64,000 bases of DNA from Polynucleobacter ibericus. GTDB lineage: Bacteria > Pseudomonadota > Gammaproteobacteria > Burkholderiales > Burkholderiaceae. The position numbers and the translations under genes were made by a program. Below the pieces are notes generated by a model. That model did not search any database and was not told the origin of the DNA. It saw only the letters and a list, made by a program, of their open reading frames with translations. The DNA lies in the NCBI RefSeq assembly GCF_018687955.1, contig NZ_CP061309.1, forward strand, positions 1,782,007-1,846,006, given 5' to 3'. Below are positions 56,093 through 64,000 of the stretch, one piece after another (the stretch's first letter is position 1; every line of letters begins with the position of its first letter).

Positions 56093-56992
56093 ATGACCTG
56101 GTTACAAAACCTCTTCAATTTTTTAGCGCTTAGTCTTTTGCGCCTCTTTGCCTTCCTGCCTTACACGATTACAGTCCATGCAGGATATGGTGTAGGCTGG
56201 CTTGCAGCCCATATTCCGAATAGTCGAACCAATGTAGTCAAAACCAATTTACGCCTGTGCTTTCCCAATCTCAGCGAAAAGGAAATTAATGATCTCGCAA
56301 TTGAGCACTGGAAACTATTTGGCCGTAGCGTATTGGAACGAAGTCGTATCTGGCTTGGCAGTGGTAAACAAATTACCGATATCGTCACAATCAAATCAGC
56401 CATCACCCTGGGAGATCGTAAGCCACGCCTACTCATCAACCCACATTTTGTCGGGCTTGAAGGTGGCTTTATGGCGCTCTCCGTATTAGCCAACCAACAT
56501 GACTGGCCACGCGGCGCAGGTCTTTATCAAAATATGAAAAATCCCTTCTTCAATCAAAAGATGATTGAATGGAGAAATCGCTTTGGTGGAAAATCGATCG
56601 AGCGACAAAGCCGCTTACGCGATCTCATTCGAGAAATTCAAACGGGTAACTTTATTTTTATTGCGCCCGATATTGATTTAGGTCCGCGTGACTCTGTATT
56701 TGTGCCTTTTTTTGGCATCCAAACTAACACCATTACTTCCGTCTCCCGCCTAGCAAGGCTCAGCGGGGCTGAAGTGTGTCTCATGACAACCACGCTAAAT
56801 AAAGACCGCAAAGGGTATACCTGCCATATCAGCGAACCTTTGCCAAACTTTCCAAGTGATGATGTTGAAAAAGATACCGCACGCTTAAATCAATATATTG
56901 AAGAGCTTGTTCGCGAAAGACCGGCAGAGTACTATTGGGTACATAAACGCTTTAAACATAGACCCGAAGGCGAACCTAGTCTTTACGATTAA
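56093..56992 (+). CDS. lipid A biosynthesis acyltransferase family protein (second copy)
   Basis: A 299-residue paralogue of the preceding protein, with N-terminal membrane helix [46 protein letters not shown] supplies the HX4E pair and [23 protein letters not shown] the later motif. The two proteins are divergent in sequence, suggesting different acyl positions or chain lengths on lipid A, as with LpxL and LpxM in E. coli. The order acyltransferase-acyltransferase-dapF is conserved in Burkholderiales as I recall. Confidence 0.88.
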   Translation: MTWLQNLFNFLALSLLRLFAFLPYTITVHAGYGVGWLAAHIPNSRTNVVKTNLRLCFPNLSEKEINDLAIEHWKLFGRSVLERSRIWLGSGKQITDIVTIKSAITLGDRKPRLLINPHFVGLEGGFMALSVLANQHDWPRGAGLYQNMKNPFFNQKMIEWRNRFGGKSIERQSRLRDLIREIQTGNFIFIAPDIDLGPRDSVFVPFFGIQTNTITSVSRLARLSGAEVCLMTTTLNKDRKGYTCHISEPLPNFPSDDVEKDTARLNQYIEELVRERPAEYYWVHKRFKHRPEGEPSLYD

Positions 56993-57003
56993 ACGGAAAT
57001 ATT

Positions 57004-57906
57004 GTGAGTACCAACACCAGCAATTCAAGACGCAAACTGCGCTTCACCAAAATGCACGGTGCTGGCAATGATTTCATTGTTCTCAATGGCATCGATCAAG
57101 ATCTCAGCAACATTAGCAAAGAGCAATGGCGGAGCTTAGCGCATCGTCAATTTGGCATCGGCGCAGATCAGATTCTCTTGGTTGAAAAAGCCACGCGCCC
57201 AGATGCAGATTTTCGGTACCGTATTTTTAATGCCGATGGTGGTGAAGTAGAGCAATGTGGTAATGGCTCTCGTTGCTTTGTGCGCTTTGTTTTAGATCAA
57301 GGTCTTTCTGACAAGAATCCTCTACGCGTGGAAGTTGCCCACACCGTCCTTACTCTCAAGTCCCATGCTGATGGTCAAGTAGAGGTGGATATGGGCGCGC
57401 CTATTTTTGAGCATAGCCAAATCCCATTTAATGCCAATGGTTTAGCAAGCGTTCAAGAGTTTCAAGAAACCTTATATGCACTTCCACTAAAAAACCCTGC
57501 AACGCACGACAGTTTGGTTGGTGTTCTATCAATGGGCAATCCACACGCCGTGCAAGTGGTTGGTGATGTTGATAGTGCACCCGTCCTTGAAGAAGGCTCC
57601 GAGATTGAGAAATTTGCAGCATTCCCCAAAAGGGTAAATGCAGGTTATCTACAAGTGATTCATCGTAATGAAATCAAATTACGCGTCTTTGAACGTGGTG
57701 CTGGAGAAACTCTGGCCTGTGGGACCGGAGCTTGTGCAGCCGTCGTGTCAGGCATTCGTAGAGGTCTACTAGACTCGCCTGTAACAGTACACACCCGTGG
57801 AGGAGATCTACAAATCGCCTGGGGTGGGGTACTGAATGGCGTTGCTCAAGCAGTCATCATGACTGGTCCAGCGGTTACTGTCTTCGAGGGCGAAACAACA
57901 ATCTAA
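57004..57906 (+). CDS. dapF: diaminopimelate epimerase
   Basis: A 300-residue PLP-independent epimerase that converts LL- to meso-diaminopimelate for lysine and peptidoglycan. GTG start 11 bases after the acyltransferase. [15 protein letters not shown] is the N-terminal signature; the catalytic cysteines lie in [12 protein letters not shown] and [14 protein letters not shown]. The 3' end is 12 bases from the convergent pyrE stop. Full length for the family. Confidence 0.96.
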   Translation: MSTNTSNSRRKLRFTKMHGAGNDFIVLNGIDQDLSNISKEQWRSLAHRQFGIGADQILLVEKATRPDADFRYRIFNADGGEVEQCGNGSRCFVRFVLDQGLSDKNPLRVEVAHTVLTLKSHADGQVEVDMGAPIFEHSQIPFNANGLASVQEFQETLYALPLKNPATHDSLVGVLSMGNPHAVQVVGDVDSAPVLEEGSEIEKFAAFPKRVNAGYLQVIHRNEIKLRVFERGAGETLACGTGACAAVVSGIRRGLLDSPVTVHTRGGDLQIAWGGVLNGVAQAVIMTGPAVTVFEGETTI

Positions 57907-57918
57907 AAGTGATTGCTT

Positions 57919-58587
57919 TTAGATTCCATATTTTTCGCGATAGGCTTTTACAGCAGACAAATAATTGGTTAGCTGCGCATCGCTGGAAGAAGTTAAGAAG
58001 GACATGAGACCAGCTAGGTTTGCAATTGCAATCACTGGTAAACCAAACTCTTGCTCAACAGCTTGCACTGCGGATTGATCTCCGATTTCTACTGCATTAC
58101 CAGAACGCTCCATACGATCAAGAGCAATGAGGACGGCAGCTGGTTCTGCACCAGCATTGCGAATGAGATCCACCGACTCTCTGACGGAGGTCCCTGCTGA
58201 AATCACATCATCAATAATGACTACCTTGCCTTTAACGGGGGCGCCGACAAGCATGCCACCTTCACCATGGTCTTTTGCTTCTTTGCGGTTATAGGCATAA
58301 GGCACATTAATACCGCTGTCAGCCAAAGCAATGGCTGTAGCAGCCGCTAGAGTGATGCCTTTATAGGCCGGGCCATATAGCATGTCGTATTGAACACCCG
58401 ACTCTTGCAAAGCCTTGGCGTAATAACGACCCAAGGCACTAAGGCGAGCACCATCATTAAATTCACCGGCATTAAAGAAATAAGGCGAAAGTCTTCCCGC
58501 TTTAGTTTTAAACTCCCCGAAGGACAAAACCTTTGCCTCTAAAGCAAAGCGAATAAAGTTATCTTGATTTGAATTATTTGAGCTCAT
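57919..58587 (-). CDS. pyrE: orotate phosphoribosyltransferase
   Basis: A 222-residue enzyme of pyrimidine synthesis transferring phosphoribose from PRPP to orotate. SGRLSPYFFNAGEF-like GRLSPYFFNAGEFNDGA is the orotate-binding segment, YGPAYKGITLAAATAIAL follows, YNRKEAKDHGEGGMLVGA is the flexible loop and VVIIDDVISAGTSVRESVDL the PRPP motif. Its start is only 8 bases from the divergent exonuclease III start, so their promoters must overlap each other's coding sequence. Confidence 0.95.
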   Translation of the reverse strand: MSSNNSNQDNFIRFALEAKVLSFGEFKTKAGRLSPYFFNAGEFNDGARLSALGRYYAKALQESGVQYDMLYGPAYKGITLAAATAIALADSGINVPYAYNRKEAKDHGEGGMLVGAPVKGKVVIIDDVISAGTSVRESVDLIRNAGAEPAAVLIALDRMERSGNAVEIGDQSAVQAVEQEFGLPVIAIANLAGLMSFLTSSSDAQLTNYLSAVKAYREKYGI

Positions 58588-58595
58588 AGGCCTAC

Positions 58596-59378
58596 ATGTT
58601 ACGCATCATTTCCGCGAACCTCAACGGTATCCGTTCCGCAGTCAAAAAAGGCTTTCTGCCATGGGCAGTTAAGCAAAAAGCAGATTTCATTTGCATGCAA
58701 GAGCTCAAGGCTCAACGCGATGACCTAGAGGACGCCATTCTGAATCCAGATGGCATACATGCCTTTTTCCATCATGCCGAGAAAAAAGGCTATAGCGGCT
58801 GTGGCATCTATACCCCGCATAAGCCCGATGAGGTCTTATACGGCTACGGCAATGAGGAGTTTGATGCTGAGGGGCGCTATGTAGAGGCTCGCTTTAAAGC
58901 GCTTTCAGTGATTTCGGTCTATATGCCCTCGGGCTCAAGCTCGCCCGAGCGACAAGAGGCGAAATACCGCTACCTCGATAGCTTCCTGCCACACCTTCTA
59001 GCCCTCAAGAAGTCTGGTCGTGAAATTGTCCTTTGTGGAGACGTGAATATCGCCCATCAAGAAATTGATCTGAAAAACTGGAAAGGCAATCTCAAAAATT
59101 CTGGATTCTTACCGGAAGAGCGCGCATGGCTCACCAATCTTTTTAGCCAAGTAGGTTACGTCGATGTCTATCGTCAACTAGAGCCAGAGGCAACCGAAAC
59201 TTGCTACACCTGGTGGAGCAATCGTGGCCAAGCGTATGCAAAAAATGTAGGCTGGCGCATTGACTATCACATCACCACACCAGGAATTGCAGCTACAGCC
59301 AAGAAAACCACCGTATACAAAGATGAGAAATTTTCAGATCACGCACCATTGACAGTGGACTACGACTGGAAGATTTAA
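58596..59378 (+). CDS. xth: exodeoxyribonuclease III
   Basis: A 260-residue AP endonuclease/3'-5' exonuclease of DNA base-excision repair. ISANLNGIRSAVKKGF, DFICMQELKAQ (metal-binding Glu), SVYMPSGSS, LCGDVNIAHQEIDLKNWKGN (Asp, Asn), RIDYHITTPGIA and DHAPLTVDYDW (catalytic His) trace all EEP-family motifs. Length is typical. Divergent from pyrE with an 8-base gap. A possible 6-bp stem AGAGGG/CCCTCT (59385-59406) lies after the stop, with a T6 run slightly further on; it is a weak terminator candidate. Confidence 0.95.
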   Translation: MLRIISANLNGIRSAVKKGFLPWAVKQKADFICMQELKAQRDDLEDAILNPDGIHAFFHHAEKKGYSGCGIYTPHKPDEVLYGYGNEEFDAEGRYVEARFKALSVISVYMPSGSSSPERQEAKYRYLDSFLPHLLALKKSGREIVLCGDVNIAHQEIDLKNWKGNLKNSGFLPEERAWLTNLFSQVGYVDVYRQLEPEATETCYTWWSNRGQAYAKNVGWRIDYHITTPGIAATAKKTTVYKDEKFSDHAPLTVDYDWKI

Positions 59379-59404
59379 ACAACAAGAGGGGAAATTACTG
59401 CCCT

Positions 59405-60724
59405 CTACTCCCCTTCTTTTTTAATCTGAACAATCTTGAAATGAATCGTCGCCCAAATTAAGAGCAAGACAGGGGCGCCAATAATGGCGGTGCCATAGAA
59501 AAATGTTTGGTATCCAAAGTTGTCGACAAACACTCCGGAGAAGCCCGCCAGCCATTTGGGTAGGAGCAGCATCATCGAGCTAAATAATGCGTATTGAGTT
59601 GCTGAGTAGCGGATATTGGTCAGTGACGATAAGAAGGCAATAAAGGCTGCACTGGCAATGCCTGAACTTAAGTTATCGGCAGAGATTACCCAAATCAATC
59701 CATGTAAATCATGACCTTGTGTTGCAAGCCACGCAAACAATAAATTACTGACTGCCGAAAGAACTGCGCCTACAAACAGAATTCTTAACACTCCAAAGCG
59801 CAGGGTAAGTACTCCACCAACAAAGGCACCTACCAAAGTCATCACCACACCAAATACCTTGCTCACCGCCGCAACTTCGTCCTTGGTGTAACCCATGTCA
59901 ACATAAAATGGATTGGCCATAATGCCCATCACTACATCGCTAATGCGATAGACAGCAATCAAAGACAAAATCAAAACAGCATGCCAGCGATAGCGGGTAA
60001 TAAATTCTGCAAACGGCTCTACCAAGGTTTGATATAGCCACGCCTTGGCAGTGCGTACCTTTGCCAACTCATACTTCACTGGCTCTTTACTTAACAAGGT
60101 TGTAATAACGCCAACGCCTATAGAAGCTGCCATACAGAGATACGCAAATTGCCATGCACTGGCATCGTAACCGCTGCCTGTTTCAGCACGAGCAGCAAGC
60201 CAGAGAACACCTGCGCCAGCCCATATCAGAGCTAGTCGATAGCCAGTTTGATAAGTGGCAGCCAAGGCCGCTTGATGATCGCTATTGGCTGATTCAATCC
60301 GAAAAGCATCCAATGCAATATCTTGAGTGGCAGATCCAAACGCTACCAATAGCGCACACCAAACAATAGAGTTGAGTGCGAGCTTGGGGTCTAAGGTCGA
60401 CATACCGACAAGTCCCAAAATGATGAGCGCTTGCGCAAAAAGTAACCAACTACGACGGCGACCAAATAATTTAGTCAGCAAGGGAATTTGCAAGCGGTCT
60501 ACGAGGGGCGCCCAAACCCACTTAAAGGCATAGATCAAACCAACCCAAGTTAAGTAACCGATAGTACTGCGATCAATCCCGGCTTCGCGCAACCAAAAGC
60601 TGAGGGTGCCCAGAATGAGTAACAAAGGCAACCCTGCAGAGAAGCCCAAGAAGAGCATCCGTAAACAAGGCCACTCGAGGTAAACCCGAAAGTCTTTTAA
60701 CCAAGATTGGACTGCAGTTAACAC
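59405..60724 (-). CDS. MFS transporter, AmpG-like (muropeptide permease family)
   Basis: A 439-residue transporter with about 12-14 membrane helices. LRMLFLGFSAGLPLLLILGTLSFWLREAGIDRSTIGYLTWVGLIYAFKWVWAPLVDRL is the AmpG-type N-terminal signature. GSATQDIALDAFRIE in helix 4-5 is also typical. AmpG imports GlcNAc-anhydroMurNAc peptides for cell-wall recycling, which would match the lytic transglycosylase at 48602-50560. Other recycling genes are not seen in the window. It is last in the minus-strand run argB-slmA-metX-metW-ampG, 15 bases after metW. Confidence 0.87.
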   Translation of the reverse strand: MLTAVQSWLKDFRVYLEWPCLRMLFLGFSAGLPLLLILGTLSFWLREAGIDRSTIGYLTWVGLIYAFKWVWAPLVDRLQIPLLTKLFGRRRSWLLFAQALIILGLVGMSTLDPKLALNSIVWCALLVAFGSATQDIALDAFRIESANSDHQAALAATYQTGYRLALIWAGAGVLWLAARAETGSGYDASAWQFAYLCMAASIGVGVITTLLSKEPVKYELAKVRTAKAWLYQTLVEPFAEFITRYRWHAVLILSLIAVYRISDVVMGIMANPFYVDMGYTKDEVAAVSKVFGVVMTLVGAFVGGVLTLRFGVLRILFVGAVLSAVSNLLFAWLATQGHDLHGLIWVISADNLSSGIASAAFIAFLSSLTNIRYSATQYALFSSMMLLLPKWLAGFSGVFVDNFGYQTFFYGTAIIGAPVLLLIWATIHFKIVQIKKEGE

Positions 60725-60739
60725 CTTTGAATTTTTATT

Positions 60740-61333
60740 CTAAGCACGACGAATGCGGAATAAAGCGAGGCTGCCAAATAGATTTGGCATCAAGGTAACC
60801 TGGCGGCCCTCATGCAAGATGCATTGATCGATCACCTTTAAGCCAAGACTTGAGGCTAACTTCTCAAAGTCAGCAACAGTCAGCACGCGTACGTTCGGCG
60901 TGTTGTACCACTGGTAAGGAAGGCTTTTAGAAACTGGCATACGACCTAAGCCAACAGCCAAGCGATGTGACCAGTGCCCAAAATTTGGAAAGGAAATAAC
61001 AGATTCTTTTCCTACGCGCACTACTTCGCGCAAGATCTTTTCAGTCTGATGAATGGTTTGTAAGGTTTGTGAAAGCACAACGGTATCAAAACTATTGTCT
61101 TCAAAAAGCGCTAAGCCGCCCTCTAAATCTTGCTGGATAACATTCAACCCTTTTTGCACGCAAGAGAGTACCCGTGAATCATCAATCTCAACTCCATAAG
61201 CATGCACGGGTTTTTGCTTCTGTAAAAACTCCAAGAAGCTACCGTCACCACAACCGAGGTCTAACACTTGAGTGTTCGGTGCAATCCAATTGGCTATGGC
61301 AGCAAAGTCGGCGCGCTTGTTGAAGTTGCTCAT
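60740..61333 (-). CDS. metW: methionine biosynthesis protein MetW
   Basis: A 197-residue methyltransferase-fold protein. VLDLGCGDGSFLEFL is the SAM-binding loop; YGVEIDDSRVLSCVQKGLNVIQQDLEGGL and VVLSQTLQTIHQTEKILREVVRVGKESVISFPNFGHWSHRLA are the MetW signatures. MetW partners MetX and is needed for homoserine acyltransferase activity in several proteobacteria. It starts 2 bases after the metX stop, as expected of the metXW pair. Confidence 0.95.
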   Translation of the reverse strand: MSNFNKRADFAAIANWIAPNTQVLDLGCGDGSFLEFLQKQKPVHAYGVEIDDSRVLSCVQKGLNVIQQDLEGGLALFEDNSFDTVVLSQTLQTIHQTEKILREVVRVGKESVISFPNFGHWSHRLAVGLGRMPVSKSLPYQWYNTPNVRVLTVADFEKLASSLGLKVIDQCILHEGRQVTLMPNLFGSLALFRIRRA

Positions 61334-61335
61334 AT

Positions 61336-62469
61336 TTAAGCCTCGCGCATTTGCATAAAGTAAGCCCGCACTAGATTGTGATAGCGCTCATCATCTAACA
61401 AGAACGCATCATGGCCATGCGGCGCATCAATCTCTGCATACGTGACTTCACTCTTATTACTAAGCAATGACTGCACAATCTCACGGCTACGATTGGGCGG
61501 AAAGCGCCAATCCGTTGAGAAGCTGACTACCAAAAACTTCGCCTGCACCTCTGCCAGAGCACGATCTAGACTACCATCGTAACGGCGTGAAGGGTCAAAG
61601 TAATCAAGTGCGCGAGTAATGAGCAAATACGTGTTTGCATCAAAGTAGGTTGAAAACTTATCGCCCTGATGACGTAAATAACTCTCAACCTCAAACTCAA
61701 CATCAAAGCTAAAGCGGTAGTCATTAGACTCACCGTTAGGACGTTGTAATTCACGTCCAAATTTTTCGGCCATGTCATCGTCAGATAAATAAGTGATATG
61801 ACCAACCATACGAGCTAAACGTAAACCGCGTTTTGGTACAACGCCATGCTCGTAGTAGTTGCCTCCATGAAAATCAGGGTCCGACAAAATAGCATTACGC
61901 GCCACTTCATTAAAGGCAATATTTTGCGCGCTGAGTTTTGGGGTTGATGCGACAACAACGCAATGATCTAAGCGCTTAGGAAACTGAATAGCCCAAGCCA
62001 TAGCCTGCATACCACCTAAGCTACCACCCATCACCGCGGCAAATTTGCGAATGCCTAACTTATCTGCCAAGCGAGCTTGCGTATTGACCCAATCCTCAAC
62101 CGTGACAACCGGAAAATCAGCGCCGTAGGGCTTACCAGTTTCTGGATTAATACTCATCGGCCCAGTGGAGCCAAAGCAAGAGCCCAAGTTATTTACGCCA
62201 ATGACAAAGAAGTGGTTGGTATCTACCGGCTTACCTGGGCCAATCATGTTGTCCCACCAGCCGATATCTTGCGGATCTTCTGGGCTTGGACCAGCTACGT
62301 GATGAGATGCATTAAGGGCATGACAGACCAATACCGCATTGCTTTTATCGGCGTTTAGCTTGCCGTAAGTCTCAATAACTAAATCGTAGCCAGAGAGCAT
62401 GGCGCCACTCTGCAAAGGCAGGGGCTCGGCAAAATGAATAGTATTTCTAGAGAGGTGTAGCTCGCTCAT
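61336..62469 (-). CDS. metX: homoserine O-acyltransferase (MetX family)
   Basis: A 377-residue alpha/beta-hydrolase-fold acyltransferase that activates homoserine for methionine synthesis. [21 protein letters not shown] and [32 protein letters not shown] are the N-terminal motifs; [15 protein letters not shown] holds the nucleophilic serine, and [13 protein letters not shown] and [16 protein letters not shown] the acid and histidine. Sequence does not tell acetyl-CoA from succinyl-CoA use; many proteobacterial MetX enzymes with MetW take succinyl-CoA. Overlaps slmA by 4 bases. Confidence 0.95.
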   Translation of the reverse strand: MSELHLSRNTIHFAEPLPLQSGAMLSGYDLVIETYGKLNADKSNAVLVCHALNASHHVAGPSPEDPQDIGWWDNMIGPGKPVDTNHFFVIGVNNLGSCFGSTGPMSINPETGKPYGADFPVVTVEDWVNTQARLADKLGIRKFAAVMGGSLGGMQAMAWAIQFPKRLDHCVVVASTPKLSAQNIAFNEVARNAILSDPDFHGGNYYEHGVVPKRGLRLARMVGHITYLSDDDMAEKFGRELQRPNGESNDYRFSFDVEFEVESYLRHQGDKFSTYFDANTYLLITRALDYFDPSRRYDGSLDRALAEVQAKFLVVSFSTDWRFPPNRSREIVQSLLSNKSEVTYAEIDAPHGHDAFLLDDERYHNLVRAYFMQMREA

Positions 62470-63116
62470 TCTGACAGGAGAAGGCGCAAACTAACATCGG
62501 AGGCTTCGGTTGGCAGCTTCTTAAATCCGCTACGGGCAAAGCGATGCCAACGACCTAAAACAAAACTCATCAGCATGGCAGCGCGAATACTCACCTCTTC
62601 TTGCCCTAGCTGTGCCCAGTTACCGCCTTGGGTTTGAGCAATGCGTAGGGCTTGCTTCAAGGATGCCTCGACACGATCCAATACTTGGGTAATGCGCTCT
62701 TGCAAACGATCATCTTCTTGCAGTAAAGCGTCGCCCAATAAAACACGAGTCATACCAGGATTCTTTTCCGCAAAAAACAAGAGCATCTGCAAAATACCGC
62801 GTGCTTGAGCAAGACCAGACTCTTCCTTTTGATTGATTTGATTAATCAGTCCGAAAACGGTTTGCTCAATGAAAGAAATCAGGCCCTCAAACATTTGCGC
62901 TTTGCTGGCGAAATGACGATAGAGAGCTGCTTCTGAAACTTCAATCTTTGCCGCTAAGGCTGCAGTAGTAACGCGCTCACCTTTTGGGTTTTGCAACATC
63001 TCGGCAAGCACTTGCAGAATCTGCAAACGACGCTCGCCTGGGCGTGGGCGCTTACGAGCCTTACCAGCGTCAGCATTGCTGTCGTTGATGTCTGTCGGCT
63101 CTAATGATTCACGCAT
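62466..63116 (-). CDS. slmA: TetR-family nucleoid occlusion factor SlmA
   Basis: A 216-residue DNA-binding protein. [53 protein letters not shown] (residues about 28-80) contains the TetR helix-turn-helix in the SlmA-specific form. SlmA blocks FtsZ assembly over the nucleoid. The N-terminal 25 residues are a charged, low-complexity extension. It sits between argB (10-base gap) and metX (4-base overlap), so the division regulator shares a transcript with amino-acid genes. Confidence 0.88.
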   Translation of the reverse strand: MRESLEPTDINDSNADAGKARKRPRPGERRLQILQVLAEMLQNPKGERVTTAALAAKIEVSEAALYRHFASKAQMFEGLISFIEQTVFGLINQINQKEESGLAQARGILQMLLFFAEKNPGMTRVLLGDALLQEDDRLQERITQVLDRVEASLKQALRIAQTQGGNWAQLGQEEVSIRAAMLMSFVLGRWHRFARSGFKKLPTEASDVSLRLLLSE

Positions 63117-63126
63117 ACTTATCAGC

Positions 63127-64000
63127 TTATCTGGAACGGATCATCGTTCCGAAGGCCTGCTCGGTCAGAATTTCTAGCAATAAAGAATGTTCAATACGAC
63201 CATCAATGATGTGTACTGAATTCACGCCACTCTTAGCGGCATCCAATGCAGAGGAAATCTTAGGTAGCATTCCACCAGAGATCGTGCCATCAGCAAACAA
63301 TCCATCGATTTCACGAGCGGTTAAATCTGTGAGCAAATTACCGCCCTTATCCATTACGCCTGGAATATTGGTCATCATGACCAGCTTTTCTGCGTGCAGA
63401 ATTTCAGCCATCTTGCCAGCCACTAAGTCAGCGTTAATGTTGTAGGCCTGGCCTTCTTCACTAAAACCAATCGGAGATATCACCGGAATAAACGCATCGT
63501 CTTGCAAGGCCTTAACAACTGCCGGATTAATCGTTTCAATTTCACCAACAAATCCAATATCAATAGTGCTTCCAACCATTTGTTCATTAGGAACGAGCAT
63601 CTTTTTCGCCCGAATGAGCCCGCCATCTTTTCCAGTCAAGCCAACTGCCTGACCACCGAAATGGTTGATCAACATCACGATGTCTTGCTGTACTTCGCCC
63701 CCGAGAACCCATTCAACCACTTCCATGGTCTCTTCATCGGTTACGCGCATACCCTGAATAAAGGTACCAGTCTTACCGATTTTCTTAAGGGCTTCATCAA
63801 TCTGTGGTCCACCACCGTGAACCACTACTGGATTCATGCCCACTAATTTCAATAAGATCACATCGCGCGCAAAGCTTTCTTTGAGGCGCTCTTCGACCAT
63901 GGCGTTTCCACCGTACTTAATCACAATAGTCTTGCCGTGATAGGCGCGAATGTAAGGCAGCGCTTCAGCAAGAATCTCCGCCTTTAATAAAGGCGAGATA
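63127..64000 (-). CDS. argB: acetylglutamate kinase, partial (5' end outside the window)
   Basis: The open frame runs through to the window edge (first complete codon at 63999), giving about 290 residues; the start is beyond the window. [16 protein letters not shown] is the N-terminal phosphate-binding motif, [19 protein letters not shown] the second glycine-rich motif, and [22 protein letters not shown] the substrate/ATP segment, followed by [18 protein letters not shown] and [40 protein letters not shown]. It phosphorylates N-acetylglutamate in arginine synthesis. A GTG at 63924 is inside the motif and is not the start. Confidence 0.95.
   Translation of the reverse strand, partial: ISPLLKAEILAEALPYIRAYHGKTIVIKYGGNAMVEERLKESFARDVILLKLVGMNPVVVHGGGPQIDEALKKIGKTGTFIQGMRVTDEETMEVVEWVLGGEVQQDIVMLINHFGGQAVGLTGKDGGLIRAKKMLVPNEQMVGSTIDIGFVGEIETINPAVVKALQDDAFIPVISPIGFSEEGQAYNINADLVAGKMAEILHAEKLVMMTNIPGVMDKGGNLLTDLTAREIDGLFADGTISGGMLPKISSALDAAKSGVNSVHIIDGRIEHSLLLEILTEQAFGTMIRSR

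Overview
The window is a gene-dense stretch of a bacterial chromosome that looks betaproteobacterial, most likely a small-genome Burkholderiaceae member close to Polynucleobacter. Supporting signs are PhaM, DUF1840 and DUF1289 proteins, a split methionine synthase, the proteobacterial-type GshA, a VanZ protein, a TorF-glnK-amtB operon, and ahcY preceded by an S-adenosylhomocysteine (SAH) riboswitch. Taxonomy is inferred from gene content; no search was run. I see no rRNA, tRNA, insertion sequence, phage gene, integrase or CRISPR array. No gene-free stretch exceeds about 260 bases.

Layout. 1-2433 (+): end of gpmA, a carboxy-terminal protease and a MoeB/ThiF protein. 2438-7177 (-): gshA-gshB followed by an orphan PTS relay (EIIA-Man, HPr, EI). 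7282-9998 (-): TorF porin, glnK and amtB, with two NtrC-like sites upstream and tandem terminators downstream. 10258-15238: ubiK, then a minus-strand run of VanZ, ferredoxin, hydrolase, DUF493, lipB, lipA and a lipoprotein. 15276-17352: birA, coaX, rfaE2. 17444-22240 (+): a tightly coupled set of glutathione peroxidase, FAD oxidoreductase, DUF1365, cyclopropane-synthase-like methyltransferase and SDR, probably a membrane-lipid modification operon. 22259-25289 (-): dsbA, a SPOR protein and argS. 25639-29450 (-): methionine synthase as two overlapping genes. 29526-33763: phaM, an MBL hydrolase, small proteins, acuI, a flavin reductase and a GST. 33774-39637 (-): an RND efflux system. 39766-45311 (-): glmS, glmU with a lysine-rich tail, ttcA, folB and a FolM-like SDR. 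45337-51270: MidA-like methyltransferase, cca, NDUFA9-like protein, lytic transglycosylase, 5-FTHF cyclo-ligase. 51279-55123 (-): metK, ahcY and metF with their leaders. 55209-59378: two lipid A acyltransferases, dapF, pyrE, xth. 59405-64000 (-): argB (partial), slmA, metX, metW and an AmpG-like transporter.

The strongest theme is methionine/SAM metabolism: metX, metW, metF, ahcY, metK and both halves of metH lie in this window. The metK-ahcY-metF block is preceded by a SAM-II-like aptamer (before metK) and interrupted by an SAH aptamer (before ahcY). SAM would be expected to reduce its own synthesis while SAH switches on its removal. Around the SAH aptamer the sequence shows two further hairpins, one sharing bases with the pseudoknot strand and one covering the ahcY Shine-Dalgarno, which suggests a concrete translational switch.

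Other points of interest are the NtrC-like tandem sites before a porin-glnK-amtB operon, the histone-H1-like tail on GlmU, the antisense coding overlap of phaM with a hydrolase gene, and the glutathione peroxidase/fatty-acid-modification operon.
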